The notes: a model not told the origin generated them from the sequence alone. DNA of 64,000 nucleotides from Closterium sp. Naga37s-1 (GCA_947471745.1 CANJKZ010000826.1:1178001-1242000); one strand, 5' to 3'; counted from the stretch's first letter, positions 35,920 through 44,830 are shown. Made by a program: numbers and translations.

Positions 35920-36290
35920 TGTGAGGATCTAGGATCAGGCTCAGAAAAGAGAATGTAAATTTGAATTATCCACCTGGGTACAACACGAGGCTATATATAG
36001 ACTCGACACAAGGCCAGTTACCCAGGTGTTACGCGAATGTTCTAAGGGTCGCGAAGCGTCCCGAACAGAACCTTCCCGAACTCAGTAGAAAGCAATTCGG
36101 TGGAAACCGAATAGGCTTAAGTTCGGTACACGTAACCTGGTTCGATGCTATAACTATAATGAAATATAGGAATGCACCTAACCTATGTAATCAAGCATAT
36201 CTATGCATGATAAATAAAGCCCAAGCTAGATATAGCATAATAAAGTCTAGGCAAGCTAGCAAAGCTAGCATAAGCCGTCGTACTCTCACA
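35920..36290 (-). repeat. Gypsy-2 5' LTR
   Basis: This 371-bp LTR has TGTGAG/CTCACA tips and is followed by the target repeat CAAGC. A TATA-like CTATATATAG lies at 35991-36000. Confidence 0.88.
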
Positions 36291-36295
36291 CAAGC

Positions 36296-36390
36296 AAGCA
36301 AGGAGGTATACCACCAAACAGAAAGCTACACTACACTAGATAACACTAAATGCAGTTTGAACATAAAATATAACAATATATTTTACAACA
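36296..36390 (-). repeat. Element H 3' LTR, inner piece
   Basis: This AT-rich DNA ends ATATTTTACAACA and is followed at 36391 by CACCCCCTAAACTG, the position of the polypurine tract. It continues the LTR cut by gypsy-2. Confidence 0.5.
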
Positions 36391-36849
36391 CACCCCCTAA
36401 ACTGCCTGCAGGGAAAACAAGTGAAGTGAACACTGGGTACACTAGAGCAGGTGCAGCAGGTGCTGCAGTGGCAGATGAAGCGACAGGAGGTGTGACGACG
36501 GCAGCTGGACTTCACTCCCGCCACCCCCTACACCCTCTTCCCCACAGCAATAGGTGTGGCAGTAGGAGAGAGGCTGGGGGAAAGGCGGTTGCTGCTGAAA
36601 CTGGGGGGAAGGCGGCTGCTTCTGAAACACGGGCGTCACCCCCTCACCCTCCCCCCCACAGCAGCAGGCGCAGCCATGAGAGAGAGGAGGCGGGCTGGTG
36701 CTGTAGATGCTGCCTCCCCCTCACACCCTCTTGCCCCCCCCCTCGCCCCCCCAAAACTGCTGCACGCGCAGTAGGGAGAGGGAGGAGGCTGGCGCTGTAG
36801 GTGCAGCCTCCCATTCACACTCTCCTCCCCCACCCCACCCCAAACCCCC
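36391..36849 (-). repeat. Element H interior, part 1
   Basis: This non-coding interior is made of C-rich and GA-rich repeats. Units of about 110 bp around CTGCACGCGCAGTAGGGAGA and GGAGGCTGGCGCTGTAGGTG are visible from about 36560, and a further related copy lies across element F at 43782-43815. No frame with a known motif is present. Confidence 0.55.
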
Positions 36850-36979
36850 TGTCAAATGTTACATCTGCTACAGTTTGTTTAGGCTGTAGTGGGGTAGTTA
36901 CTATGGGGTACAGTAAGTTTAGGGTTTCCTACTTGTACCCAACTCTTTCCTAGTGCAATCACTCTTATTCATTCTGACA
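36850..36979 (+). repeat. Element F 5' LTR
   Basis: This 130-bp LTR starts TGTCAAATGTTACATCTGCT and ends TTCATTCTGACA before the primer site. Its partner is at 43645-43776. Confidence 0.9.
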
Positions 36980-36991
36980 TGGTATCACGAG
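36980..36991 (+). promoter_or_regulatory. Primer site of element F
   Basis: TGGTATCACGAG follows directly on the LTR. It is close to the initiator-tRNA site of other elements. Confidence 0.75.
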
Positions 36992-37009
36992 CCTAGGTTG
37001 CCACCTAGG
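36992..37009 (+). promoter_or_regulatory. Hairpin next to the F primer site
   Basis: CCTAGGT-TGCC-ACCTAGG is a perfect 7-bp stem with a 4-base loop immediately after the primer site. A GGACCCACT box follows at about 37024. Its sequence is unrelated to the B/I/J/K hairpin although its position and shape match. Confidence 0.65.
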
Positions 37010-37039
37010 ACCGCTTACTACTACGGACCCACTATTCCG

Positions 37040-38290
37040 CTAGAATCGCCCCCGTGCGCCCTACCTTACGTGCGCCCTCGTGCGCCTTTCTCTGCTCGTG
37101 CGCCCTCGTGCGCCCTTTTTTTTCTGCTAGTACGCCCTCGTGCGCCCCGCCCTTCGTTCTGCCTGCGCGCCGTCCTGCAGCCCTCGCGCTGCCTCCTGCT
37201 GCCCTAGGCCAGTGCGCCGCCCCTGCAAGCTAGTAGGGCCCTCGAGCCGCCCCTGCAGGTCCGTCAGGCCCCCGAGCCGCCTCTGCAGGCCCGTCAGGCC
37301 CCTGAGCCGCCTCTGTGGGCCTGTCAGGCCCGAGAGCCGCCCCTGCAGGCCTGTCAGGTCGGCGCGCTGCCCCTGCAGGACCACGCTGCCCGCGCGCAGC
37401 TTCTGCCCGACTGCGCGCCGCCCCTGCAGGCCCTCGCCGCCCGCACGCAGCCTCTGCAGGCCCGTCAGGCCAGCGCGCGACCCCGTCAGGTCGCAGTCGC
37501 GGCCCCGTCAGGCCGAAGTCGCGGCCCCATCAGGCCGCAGTCGCAGCCCCATCAGGCCGCAGTCGCGGCCCCGTCAGGCCGCAGTCGCGGCCCCGCCCTG
37601 CCGTGACGCGGCCTCGCCAGCCCTGCAGCTGACGCGGCCGCGCCCTCCTGCTGACGCGGCCGCGCCGTGCTACTGACGCGGCCGCGCCCAGCTGCTGACG
37701 CGGCGTCGCCCCTGCCCTCCGCGTCGCCCTGCTCGCCGCGTCGCCCCTGCCCGCGGCGTCGCCCCTGCCCGCCGCGTCACCCTGCTCGCCGCGTCACCCC
37801 TGCCCGCGGCGTCGCCCCTGCCCGCCGCATCGCCCTGCCCTACCACGCGCCGGGCCCCTGGAGCAGCCGCCCCTGGAGCAGCCGCCCCTGCAGCAGCCGC
37901 CCCTGGAGCAGCCGCCCCTGGAGCAGCCGCCCCTGCAGCAGCCGCCCCTGGCCCCTGGAGCAGCCGCCACTGCAGCAGCCGCCCCTGGCCCCTGGAGCGG
38001 CCGCCCCTGCAGCAGCCGCCCCTGGCCACTGGAGCAGCCGCCACTGCAGGAGCTGCCCCTGGCCCCTGGAGCAGCCGCCCCTGCAGCAGCGTCCGTCGCG
38101 GCCCGGTCCCGCCCTGCACCAACTGCCGCGGAGCTTCCTGCCGCGGTCGCGGCCCCGCTCTGCCGCTGTAGCGGCCCCACAGTAGCCTCCGTCGTGCGCC
38201 TGCCCTTCCCACCACTGGTGAGCACTGCCCTGCCCCTGCTGCTACTGCTACTGCTGCTCCTGCTGCTCCTGCTTCTACTACTGCTCCTGG
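37040..38290 (+). repeat. Element F GC-rich leader
   Basis: This holds repeats of GTGCGCCCT (37050-37150), units around CCGCCCCTGCAGGCCCGTCA (37210-37480), GGCCGCAGTCGCGGCCCCGTC units (37490-37600), CCGCGTCGCCCCTGCC units (37690-37840) and CCCCTGGAGCAGCCG units (37850-38090). It ends in a CTGCTACTGCTGC run. The region is untranslated leader, and the many frames on both strands are by-products. Confidence 0.65.
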
Positions 38291-38299
38291 CGTGGCCAG

Positions 38300-39997
38300 A
38301 TGCAGCTCCAGGGCCGTCCGCGTGTGTCCCTCACGCCCCAGCAGCTTCGTGAGTGGTACGCCAGTTGGGGTTGTCGGGGTGGCAGTAGTGGGAGTCGTCC
38401 TGGAGTGGGTAGTTCGGGAGTTTCTTGTAGTGGCCCTGTGCAGCAGCAGCGTCGTCCGCGTGAGACTCTTTCGCCCCAGCAGCTTCGTGAGTGGTACGCT
38501 CAGAGTAGAGGGTCGCTGAGTAGTGCTCGCTGCCCGTACGTTATTAGCACGGGTTTCCGGACTGGTCAGCCTTGCGGGACGCGTGGTCACACAGAGTCCC
38601 GCTGCTTCGCCCGTCTGAGCGACGCTTGGCGTACAGAGTTTGGCGACGACGCTGAGCTCCCCGACTGGGTGGAGCTGCTTAGGCAGAGAGTAGATATCTT
38701 TGCTCTTGACTATGATGCTATTCTCACTGCAATGTATGCATTGTCTACTAGTGCCGAGGGAGCCTGTCACCTGTGTGTGCCGCCTGACCCCGGTATCCAG
38801 TCTGCTGCTCCAGGTGTCGGTGAAGCTGCCGCTCTAGGTGCTAGTGCGTTTGCTGCCCCTGGTCCTGGTGAGGCTACTGCTCTAGGTGCAGGTGTGTCTG
38901 CTGCTTCAGGTGCTTGTGCGTCTGCGCCTTCAGGTACTGCGTCTACTGAGGCACTGCACACCTTCACACTGGACTCAGGTGCTTCCCGCTGTTTCTTTCG
39001 CGACCGCACTACCCTCGAGCAGCTCCCTAGGCCGGTTGCTGTCTCCCTGGCTGACCCCTCCGGGGGTCCGGTCCTTGCGACCTCCACCACTGCCCTCCCT
39101 TGTCCTGCACTCCCGTCCGGCACACTGTCGGGCCTTTACCTCCCCTCGTTCTCTACGAACTTGGTGGCGGGTTCTGCGCTCCAGGACGCGGGTGTTCACC
39201 AGTTCACCCCTGCCTACGAGCGTGTGACACACTGCACGTGTGCCCAGACGGGTCGTCACCTGGCTACCTTCACTCGGCAGCCGGGGTCGGACTTGTACAC
39301 ACTGACCACTGAGTCCCCTCAGGTAGCGGCGTCTGCGTCTGCCTCAGGTCAGTTGTCCGCCCCCTGCTCGTGTCGCACCCTGTCGCATAGGACGGTTCTC
39401 TGGCACCACCGCCTTGGGCACCCTTCGATGCAGCGCCTTCGTGGCATGCACTCTCGTTTCCTTGTCTCTGGTCTCCCCAGGTCACTGCCTCCCCTGCCAC
39501 CGTCCCCTGCCCCTCCTTGCCTTCCCTGTGTCGAGGGGCGGCAGCGTGCCACTCCTCACTCCTCTGAGTTCCCCCCGACAGAGGCTCCTCTGCAGACCCT
39601 TCATATGGACGTGTGGGGCCCAGCCCGCGTCCGTGGACAGGGCGGAGAGCGCTACTTCCTGCTGGTAGTTGACGACTACACGCGTTACACCACGGTCTTC
39701 CCCTTGCGCACCAAGGGAGAGGTCCCTGCTATCTTGATCCCTTGGATCCGCGCTACTCGTCTCCAGCTGGAGAGGCGCTTTCGCACGGACCTTCCCGTCC
39801 TGCGACTGCATTCTGACAGAGGTGGTGAGGTTTCCTCCGGCCTCTTGGAGACCTTCTGTCAGGGGGAGGGCATTGAGCAGACGTTCACGCTTCCGGCCTC
39901 TCCTCAGCAGAATGGTGTTGCTGAGCGCCGCATTGGCTTGGTCATGGAGGTCGCTCGTACCTCCTTGATCCATGCGGCTGCCCCCCATTTTCTGTGA
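38300..39997 (+). CDS. Element F Gag end, protease and integrase
   Basis: This 565-residue frame opens with a Gag C-terminal part (TPQQLREWYA twice) and the knuckle C78, C92, H97, C102. Protease motif LDSGASRCFFRD lies near residue 215. The pre-integrase zinc region (HHRLGHPSMQRLRG to CLPCVEG) and integrase core (DVWGPARVRGQGGERYFLLV, VLRLHSDRGGEVSSGLL, the ASPQQNGVAERRIGLVMEVAR segment) follow. The methionine used is only the first in frame. This is the copia polyprotein region for protein processing and cDNA insertion, in a fossil copy. Confidence 0.75.
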   Translation: MQLQGRPRVSLTPQQLREWYASWGCRGGSSGSRPGVGSSGVSCSGPVQQQRRPRETLSPQQLREWYAQSRGSLSSARCPYVISTGFRTGQPCGTRGHTESRCFARLSDAWRTEFGDDAELPDWVELLRQRVDIFALDYDAILTAMYALSTSAEGACHLCVPPDPGIQSAAPGVGEAAALGASAFAAPGPGEATALGAGVSAASGACASAPSGTASTEALHTFTLDSGASRCFFRDRTTLEQLPRPVAVSLADPSGGPVLATSTTALPCPALPSGTLSGLYLPSFSTNLVAGSALQDAGVHQFTPAYERVTHCTCAQTGRHLATFTRQPGSDLYTLTTESPQVAASASASGQLSAPCSCRTLSHRTVLWHHRLGHPSMQRLRGMHSRFLVSGLPRSLPPLPPSPAPPCLPCVEGRQRATPHSSEFPPTEAPLQTLHMDVWGPARVRGQGGERYFLLVVDDYTRYTTVFPLRTKGEVPAILIPWIRATRLQLERRFRTDLPVLRLHSDRGGEVSSGLLETFCQGEGIEQTFTLPASPQQNGVAERRIGLVMEVARTSLIHAAAPHFL

Positions 39998-41240
39998 CCG
40001 TTTGCGGTCTGGTACGCCGCGCATCAGCTCAACCTCTGGCCCCGTGTCTCCGTTCCGGAGACCTCGCCGACACTGCGTTGGACGGGAGCGGTTGGCGATG
40101 CGTCTGGGATCTCGTGCCTTTGTCCGCGATACGTCCACGGACAAGCTCTCCTCCCGTGCCGTTCCTTATGTCTTCCTGGGCTTTGTCCCTGACGCGCCTG
40201 GCTGGCAGTTTTACCACCCCACCTCGCGCCGTGTCTTCCCCTCTCAGGACGTCACGTTTGACGAGTCGGTCCCCATTTACCGTCTCTTCCCCTACCGCAC
40301 TGCCCCGCTCCCTCCTCCGCCGCTCTTCCTCATGCCAGGTGCTGCTTCAGTAGACCCCCTTCCTCCCCAGGGACCTGCTCCCTCAGGTGTTTCCCAGGAA
40401 GACCCGGTCGAGCCTGTCGAGGTAGCTGTCGACTCTGGTCCTGCGCGAGGTACTGAGCGTGCTGAGCCTGAGCGTGCTGAGCCTGAGCGTGCTGAGCCTG
40501 GTGGTGCTAGGTCTGGGGGTACTGCGACTGGGGGTGCTGAGCCTGGGGGTGCGAAGACTGCGGGTGCTGAGCCTGGGGGTGCTGAGACTGGGGGTGCTGT
40601 CCCTGGGGGTGCTGAGTCTGGAGGTCCTGAGCCTGGGGGTGCTGCGCCTGGGGGCGTTCTCTCTTCCCAGCAGCTGCGTGAGTGGTACTCTCGGTACTGT
40701 CGCCGCCGCCGTGGTGTTGTGGGAGCTGGAGGTGCTACTGGAGCTGGAGCTGAGGGCGCTGAGCCTATTGGAGTTGGTGTTGCTGCTGACCCTGGGGTTG
40801 GCGCTGGAGGTGCTGGAGCCACTGGTCCTGGAGGTGCTTGTACTGGCGGTACTGGAGCTGCTGGGAGTGGGGGTGCTACTGGAGCTGCTGGAGCTGGTCC
40901 TGCTGGAGGTGCTGCTGGTGCTGCTGGAGGTACTGGAGCTGCTGGAGCTGCTGGTGGTGCTGCTGATACTGGGGCTGGTGCCGCTGGAGGTACTGGTGCT
41001 GCTGGAGGTGCTGCTAGTGCTGGTCCTGCTGGAGGTGCTGTTGGTGCTGCTGGAGGTACTGGAGCTGCTGGTGGTGCTGAGCGAGTTGGAGCTGCTGCTG
41101 GAGGTTCTGGTGCTGTCTCTGCTGGTTCTGGGGGCACTTCACGGCCACAGCCGTACTTCGTTCCCCTCCTTCAGCAGGTTCTTGGTCAGCCGCCTCCTCC
41201 TTGTCCTGCTCCCTCCTTAGAGTGTCCTCCGCCTGTCTAG
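39972..41240 (+). CDS. Element F integrase end and linker
   Basis: This 422-residue frame has the post-core integrase segment (DAPGWQFYHPTSRRVFPSQD, VTFDESVPIYRLFPYRTAPL), then AEPERAEPERAEPGGA-type repeats (from about residue 160) and a long Gly-Ala tract with thrombospondin-like monotony but no domain. It ends in the proline-rich segment that precedes RT (RPQPYFVPLLQQVLG). It is part of a fossil. Confidence 0.7.
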   Translation: MRLPPIFCDRLRSGTPRISSTSGPVSPFRRPRRHCVGRERLAMRLGSRAFVRDTSTDKLSSRAVPYVFLGFVPDAPGWQFYHPTSRRVFPSQDVTFDESVPIYRLFPYRTAPLPPPPLFLMPGAASVDPLPPQGPAPSGVSQEDPVEPVEVAVDSGPARGTERAEPERAEPERAEPGGARSGGTATGGAEPGGAKTAGAEPGGAETGGAVPGGAESGGPEPGGAAPGGVLSSQQLREWYSRYCRRRRGVVGAGGATGAGAEGAEPIGVGVAADPGVGAGGAGATGPGGACTGGTGAAGSGGATGAAGAGPAGGAAGAAGGTGAAGAAGGAADTGAGAAGGTGAAGGAASAGPAGGAVGAAGGTGAAGGAERVGAAAGGSGAVSAGSGGTSRPQPYFVPLLQQVLGQPPPPCPAPSLECPPPV

Positions 41241-41342
41241 TCGCTGTCACAGCTACCGCCTGCCTCGCCACTCCCTGGTCCTTCTTCCTACACTGGTCCG
41301 ACAGGCGGTCTTACGGAGCATCGTGAGCCTGAGTCTCGTCCT

Positions 41343-41798
41343 GTGTCGCCTGAGTCTCGGTCTGCGTCACCTGTTCGTGCTGCTCGCACTTGTCGTCGTG
41401 TCCCGCGTCAGCGTCCTCCTGCTGTCCCAGGCACTCACCAGATGGCGCTTCGTCCTTCCACTGCTCCACGGCGTGTCCCCCTGCCTTCTCCTCCTGCGTC
41501 CTCTCTTCCTGCCCTTGCTGACCCGGAGTCTGACTCTCTTCGTGCTGCTAGTCCTACTGTCACGCGTCTCCTGGCCACTGCTGTCACTGACCCTTCCTTT
41601 GAGTCAGCTGCTGCGTCTGCCTTAGTTGCTGAGCTTGTCGACTTTGCTGCTCACTGTCGTCTAGACTGCGAGTCTTGTTGCTGAGTCTGAGTCTGAGTCT
41701 GTCCTCCGTCCGTCGGGGGTGAGTGTGCTCTTGGCACGGACGTCCTTGAGGACAGGCAGGAGGAGTTTGAGTGCTTTGCCGCCGCTGTACCTCATCTC
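41343..41798 (+). pseudogene. Element F pre-RT segment
   Basis: The plus strand encodes the Ser-Pro-rich segment found before RT in every copy (MALRPSTAPRRVPLPSPPAS, SPTVTRLLATAVTDPSFESA, LVAELVDFAAHCRLD). It joins the region between linker and RT and has no enzymatic motif. Confidence 0.6.
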
Positions 41799-43418
41799 GT
41801 GTCCATGCTGATTGCACCTGAGGGAGACTCGGATGCACCAGACATCCCGACCCCGTGCTCTTACGCTGAGGCGATCGCGGGTGAGTACTCCTCTCAATCG
41901 CAGTCAGCCATGGACGCAGAGATGGCATCCTGGAAGTCCACTGGCACTTACGTCGACGAGGTTCCCCCTCCTGGGGCGAACATCGTCAGTGGCATGTGGA
42001 TTTTCAGGGTGAAGCGGCCCCCAGGTTCTCCGCCTGTCTTCAAGGCTCGTTACGTTGCTCGAGGCTTCAGTCAGCGAGAGGGAGTAGACTTCTTCCAGAC
42101 CTTCTCCCCCACCCCAAAGATGACCACTCTTCGGGTGCTACTGCACGTTGCCGCTCAGCGTGACTACGAGCTTCACTCTCTTGACTTCAGCACAGCTTTC
42201 TTGCAGGGCAACCTGCACGAGGAGATTTGGCTGCGCCGCCCTCCTGGCTTCACTGGGTCGTTCCCTCCTGGTACCCAGTGGAGCCTCCGGCGGCCGGTCT
42301 ACGGTCTCCGCCAGGCGCCACGTGAGTGGCACGACACACTGAGGACTACACTTGCGGCTCTTGGGTTCGCGCCTTCTTTTGCTGACCCGTCGCTGTTTCT
42401 GCGTACCGACACTTCGCTGCCGCCGTTCTACATCCTCGTGTACGTGGTCGACTTGGTCTTTGCCACTGCTGACACTGAGGCTCTCGCCCTGGTGAAGTCG
42501 GAGCTGCAGAAGAGACACACGTGCACAGACCTGGGTGAACTGCGCAGCTACCTTGGCTTGCAGATCACCCGGGACAGAACACGTCGCACCATCACACTGA
42601 CTCAGTCACACATGGTGCAGCAGGTCCTTCAGTGCTTCGGCTTCACCTGGTCCTCGGCACAGGCCACTCCTCTGGCTACAGGTCACTCGCTCTCAGCTCC
42701 ACCTTCGGACGAGTCCGTAGAGCCGAGTGGTCCTTACCCAGAGCTAGTTGGCTGTCTCATGTACCTGATGACTTGCACTCGTCCTGACCTCGCGTACCCT
42801 CTTGGCCTTCTCGCTCGCTACGTGGCTCCTGGTCGGCACCGAAAGGTGCACATGGATGCTGCTAAGAGGGTATTGCGCTACTTGTGTAGTACATCAGGCA
42901 TGGGGCTCGTGCTTGGAGGGAGGAGCTCAGTTGTCCTCACTGGGCACTCAGACGCTTCTTGGGTTGACGACCAGACTACTCAGCGGTCGTCACAGGGTTA
43001 CACCTTCAGCCTTGGCTCTGGTTCAGTTTCTTGGCGTTCTACACGTTCGTCTTCAGTTCTCAGCTCCAGTTGTGAGGCTGAGATCTACGCCACAGCCATG
43101 GCTGCACAGGAGTTACGCTGGCTCACCTACCTGCTGACTGACTTGGGAGAGCGGCCTCGTTCTCCTCCAGTGCTGTACGTCGACAACAAGGCTACCATTG
43201 CCTTGTGTGAGGAGCACAGACTGGAGCACAGAACGAAGCACATCGCTCTGCGTTACTTCCTGGCTCGAGAGTTGCAGCAGCGTGGTCAGCTTCGTCTGCG
43301 TTACGTGGCCACTCGGGCCAACACTGCTGATATATTCACCAAGGCACTTCAGTCTGGTGATCATCAGCGTTTCTGCACTATGCTAGGGCTTGTGCCCACT
43401 TTTCCTCACTTGCTGTAG
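41799..43418 (+). CDS. Element F RT and RNase H
   Basis: This 539-residue frame contains copia RT motifs (WKSTGTYVDEVPPPGANIVS, ARYVARGFSQREGVDFFQTF, LDFSTAFLQGNLHEEIWLRR, GLRQAPREWH, then the FYILVYV catalytic region) and RNase H (GHSDASWVDDQTTQRSSQGY, CEAEIYATAMAAQELRWL, VDNKATIALCEEHRLEHRTK, TADIFTKALQS). It ends just before the conserved 3' UTR. By eye it is very close to the RT of D. Confidence 0.8.
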   Translation: MSMLIAPEGDSDAPDIPTPCSYAEAIAGEYSSQSQSAMDAEMASWKSTGTYVDEVPPPGANIVSGMWIFRVKRPPGSPPVFKARYVARGFSQREGVDFFQTFSPTPKMTTLRVLLHVAAQRDYELHSLDFSTAFLQGNLHEEIWLRRPPGFTGSFPPGTQWSLRRPVYGLRQAPREWHDTLRTTLAALGFAPSFADPSLFLRTDTSLPPFYILVYVVDLVFATADTEALALVKSELQKRHTCTDLGELRSYLGLQITRDRTRRTITLTQSHMVQQVLQCFGFTWSSAQATPLATGHSLSAPPSDESVEPSGPYPELVGCLMYLMTCTRPDLAYPLGLLARYVAPGRHRKVHMDAAKRVLRYLCSTSGMGLVLGGRSSVVLTGHSDASWVDDQTTQRSSQGYTFSLGSGSVSWRSTRSSSVLSSSCEAEIYATAMAAQELRWLTYLLTDLGERPRSPPVLYVDNKATIALCEEHRLEHRTKHIALRYFLARELQQRGQLRLRYVATRANTADIFTKALQSGDHQRFCTMLGLVPTFPHLL

Positions 43419-43644
43419 GCTTTGCTTGTACTGTGATCTGTATATATATACCTCCATGCTTGCTTTGCTAGGTAGAGATCACTGTGCTGTTTGTGTTGCA
43501 TATATGCCTCTGCATGTGGACTGGCCTTGTGGCCCTTTGCTTGTGCTCAGAGTGTGTGGTGACATTGTTATCCACCCTGAGCTTGCTTTGCCTTTCTTGA
43601 CTGGTCTTGTGACCCCTTGCTCTCCCCCACTTTGCCTATGGGGG
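43419..43644 (+). other. Element F 3' UTR and polypurine tract
   Basis: A TATA-like run TGTATATATATACC lies at 43439-43452, the hairpin GGCC-TTGT-GGCC at 43523-43534, the conserved block CCACCCTGAGCTTGC at 43572-43586, and a purine tract around CTATGGGG directly before the 3' LTR. Confidence 0.7.
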
Positions 43645-43776
43645 TGTCTCAAATGTTACATCTGCTACAGTTTGTTTAGGCTGTAGTGGGGTAGTTACTA
43701 TGGGGTACAGTAAGTTTAGGGTTTCCTACTTGTACCCAACTCTTTCCTAGTGCAATCACTCTTGTTCATTCTGACA
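43645..43776 (+). repeat. Element F 3' LTR
   Basis: This 132-bp LTR is nearly identical to the 5' LTR and is followed by the target repeat CCCCC. Confidence 0.9.
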
Positions 43777-43781
43777 CCCCC

Positions 43782-44321
43782 AAATGTTGCACGCGCAGTA
43801 GTGAGAGGGAGGAGAAAAAAAGGTAGGGGGGGAGGGGGGGGGGGGGGGGGGGGGGGGGGTAGGGGTTGCTCCGTGGCTATAGATGCGCGGGTAGGGCCCG
43901 CACCACAGCAGGGCGCGCGGGGCGCGTAGCGCAGCAGGGTGCGCGGGCAGGAACCGACGCGCGCGTGGGGCGCGCATCGGGCAGGAACCGACGCGCGCCC
44001 GGGGCGCGCATCGGGCAGGAATCGACGCACGCGCGGGGCGTGCATCGGGCAGGAACCGCCGCGCGCTCGGGGCGCACGACGGGCAGGAACTGACATGCGC
44101 GCGGGGCGCGCATCGGGCAAGAACCGACGCGCGCCCGGGGCGCGCATCGGGCAGGAACCGGCGCACGTGCGAGGCGCGCATCGGGCAGGAACCGGCACAC
44201 GCGCGAGGCGCGCATAGGGCAGGAACCGCCGCACGCTCGGGGTGCACAACGGGCAGAAACCGTCGCGTGCCCGAGGCGCGCGACGGTCAGCTTGACGGAC
44301 TGCGCCATAGCGGAAGCTAAT
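43782..44321 (-). repeat. Element H interior, part 2 with minisatellite
   Basis: After a short segment repeating part 1, a G run (43828-43860) leads into a minisatellite of about 40-bp units around GGGGCGCGCATCGGGCAGGA (43890-44290, about nine to ten units). Frames through the units on both strands are compositional. No gene is recognised. Confidence 0.65.
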
Positions 44322-44338
44322 GGTGGGCCCAAGCAAGA

Positions 44339-44357
44339 AGGCTCTAGGAACGAGCCT
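44339..44357 (-). promoter_or_regulatory. Hairpin next to the H primer site
   Basis: AGGCTC-TAGGAAC-GAGCCT forms a perfect 6-bp stem at the same place as in the copia elements, between a GGGCCCACC box (complement 44322-44330) and the primer site (about 44358-44369). Confidence 0.55.
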
Positions 44358-44369
44358 GCTTTTATACCA

Positions 44370-44423
44370 TGTCAAAATAGCATAGGCAAAGGTTAGAAAC
44401 CCTAGGAAACCTTGGCTAGAAGA
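44370..44423 (-). repeat. Element H 5' LTR, visible part
   Basis: The minus-strand LTR end (plus-strand TGTCAAAATAGCATAGGCAA) lies next to the primer-site complement. Bases 44404-44423 match 33213-33232. The rest of the LTR is replaced by the small DNA element starting at 44424. Confidence 0.55.
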
Positions 44424-44611
44424 TACCGTAAAGTGCCGCCTATAGGACCCGCCGGTAAGAGGGTCCCCCGGGACTCTTGAATGGGTAGGGGGACTCTTAT
44501 TGTGGCAGGTTTTGTGAGGACTCCCCTTTTGCCCCTAATCATCATAAGACCCCCCTTTTCTGTATACAGTACTTTTTATTGCTATTGTGAGTCGGTTTTT
44601 ACTGGCATAAA
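44424..44611 (+). mobile_element. Small DNA element terminus and following DNA
   Basis: It starts TACCGTAAAGTGCCGCCTAT, similar to the termini at 15711 and 16404. The junction falls at a TA in the LTR of H (AGATA), fitting the TA target of mariner/pogo-type elements. Further DNA to 44611 is AT-richer with G and C runs and shows no gene. The other end is not identified. Confidence 0.45.
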
Positions 44612-44689
44612 TTCGAATTCTGACACGCCTTTTGTGTCAGACTCGAATTCTGACACTCTGTTTGTGTCACTCGAATTCTGACACAGATC
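44612..44689. repeat. Tandem repeat of LTR-tip-like palindromes
   Basis: Three units of about 26-31 bp each contain TCGAATTCTGACAC and GTGTCA, so that TGTCA and TGACA tips face each other. The array ends right at the 5' LTR of element I. Confidence 0.6.
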
Positions 44690-44691
44690 TG

Positions 44692-44817
44692 TGTCAAACT
44701 CATATGCTATAGTCTGTGTAGGCTGTAGTGGGGTAGACAATATGGGGTACAACACTTTTAGGTTTTCCTACTTGTACCCACCTGCTTGCTAGTTCATTCA
44801 TTCCTTGTTCTTTCACA
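44692..44817 (+). repeat. Element I 5' LTR
   Basis: This 126-bp LTR starts TGTCAAACTCATATGCTATA and ends TTCTTTCACA, next to the primer site. Confidence 0.85.
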
Positions 44818-44829
44818 TGGTATAGAGCA
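44818..44829 (+). promoter_or_regulatory. Primer site of element I
   Basis: TGGTATAGAGCA follows the LTR directly. It is the shorter variant also seen in J and K, in place of TGGTATCAGAGC. Confidence 0.75.
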
Positions 44830-44830
44830 A

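Larger units (their letters stand above)
33289..36290 (-). mobile_element. Chromovirus gypsy-2, short derivative, nested in H
   Basis: This 3,002-bp Ty3/gypsy element is on the minus strand with LTRs 33289-33644 and 35920-36290 and target repeats CAAGC (33284-33288 and 36291-36295). It belongs to the family of gypsy-1. Parts seen are primer site, Gag with a zinc knuckle, integrase and chromodomain. Protease, RT and RNase H are not seen. It is less than two thirds of a usual chromovirus in length. The LTRs differ by about 11 substitutions in 355 bp plus two length differences, so it is clearly older than gypsy-1. It is broken, with a few breaks. Confidence 0.88.
36850..43776 (+). mobile_element. 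Copia element F, young, both LTRs present
   Basis: This 6,927-bp plus-strand Ty1/copia element is nested in H and flanked by CCCCC (36845-36849 and 43777-43781). Its LTRs (36850-36979 and 43645-43776) differ by about one base plus a two-base length difference, so it is young. Parts are primer site, hairpin, GC-rich leader (37010-38290), Gag C-terminal part with knuckle, protease and integrase (38300-39997), integrase end and linker (39972-41240), RT-RNase H (41343-43418), 3' UTR, polypurine tract and 3' LTR. Only the C-terminal part of Gag is recognisable, so it probably depended on another copy. It has about three breaks. Confidence 0.88.
33213..44423 (-). mobile_element. Non-coding LTR element H, hosting gypsy-2 and F
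   Basis: H is a minus-strand LTR element without recognisable genes. Its 3' LTR is in two pieces (33213-33288 and 36296-36390) around gypsy-2. The polypurine complement CACCCCCTAAACTGCC starts at 36391. The interior runs 36391-36849 and 43782-44330 around copia F. A GGGCCCACC box and hairpin lie at 44322-44357, and the 5' LTR start at 44370-44423 (matching bases near 33213-33232). The LTR would be about 205 bp. Interior DNA is repetitive and non-coding, so H is probably a non-autonomous element served by a copia. It is incomplete at both LTR ends. Confidence 0.6.

Noticed and set aside
36336-37632. Several frames on both strands in GC-rich DNA
   Set aside because: They lie in the interior of H and the leader of F, and are due to high GC and repeats with no motif.
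43716-44375. 219-codon frame with RRFLPDARPARA-like repeats
   Set aside because: It reads the 40-bp minisatellite inside H. All frames are open because the unit lacks stops.
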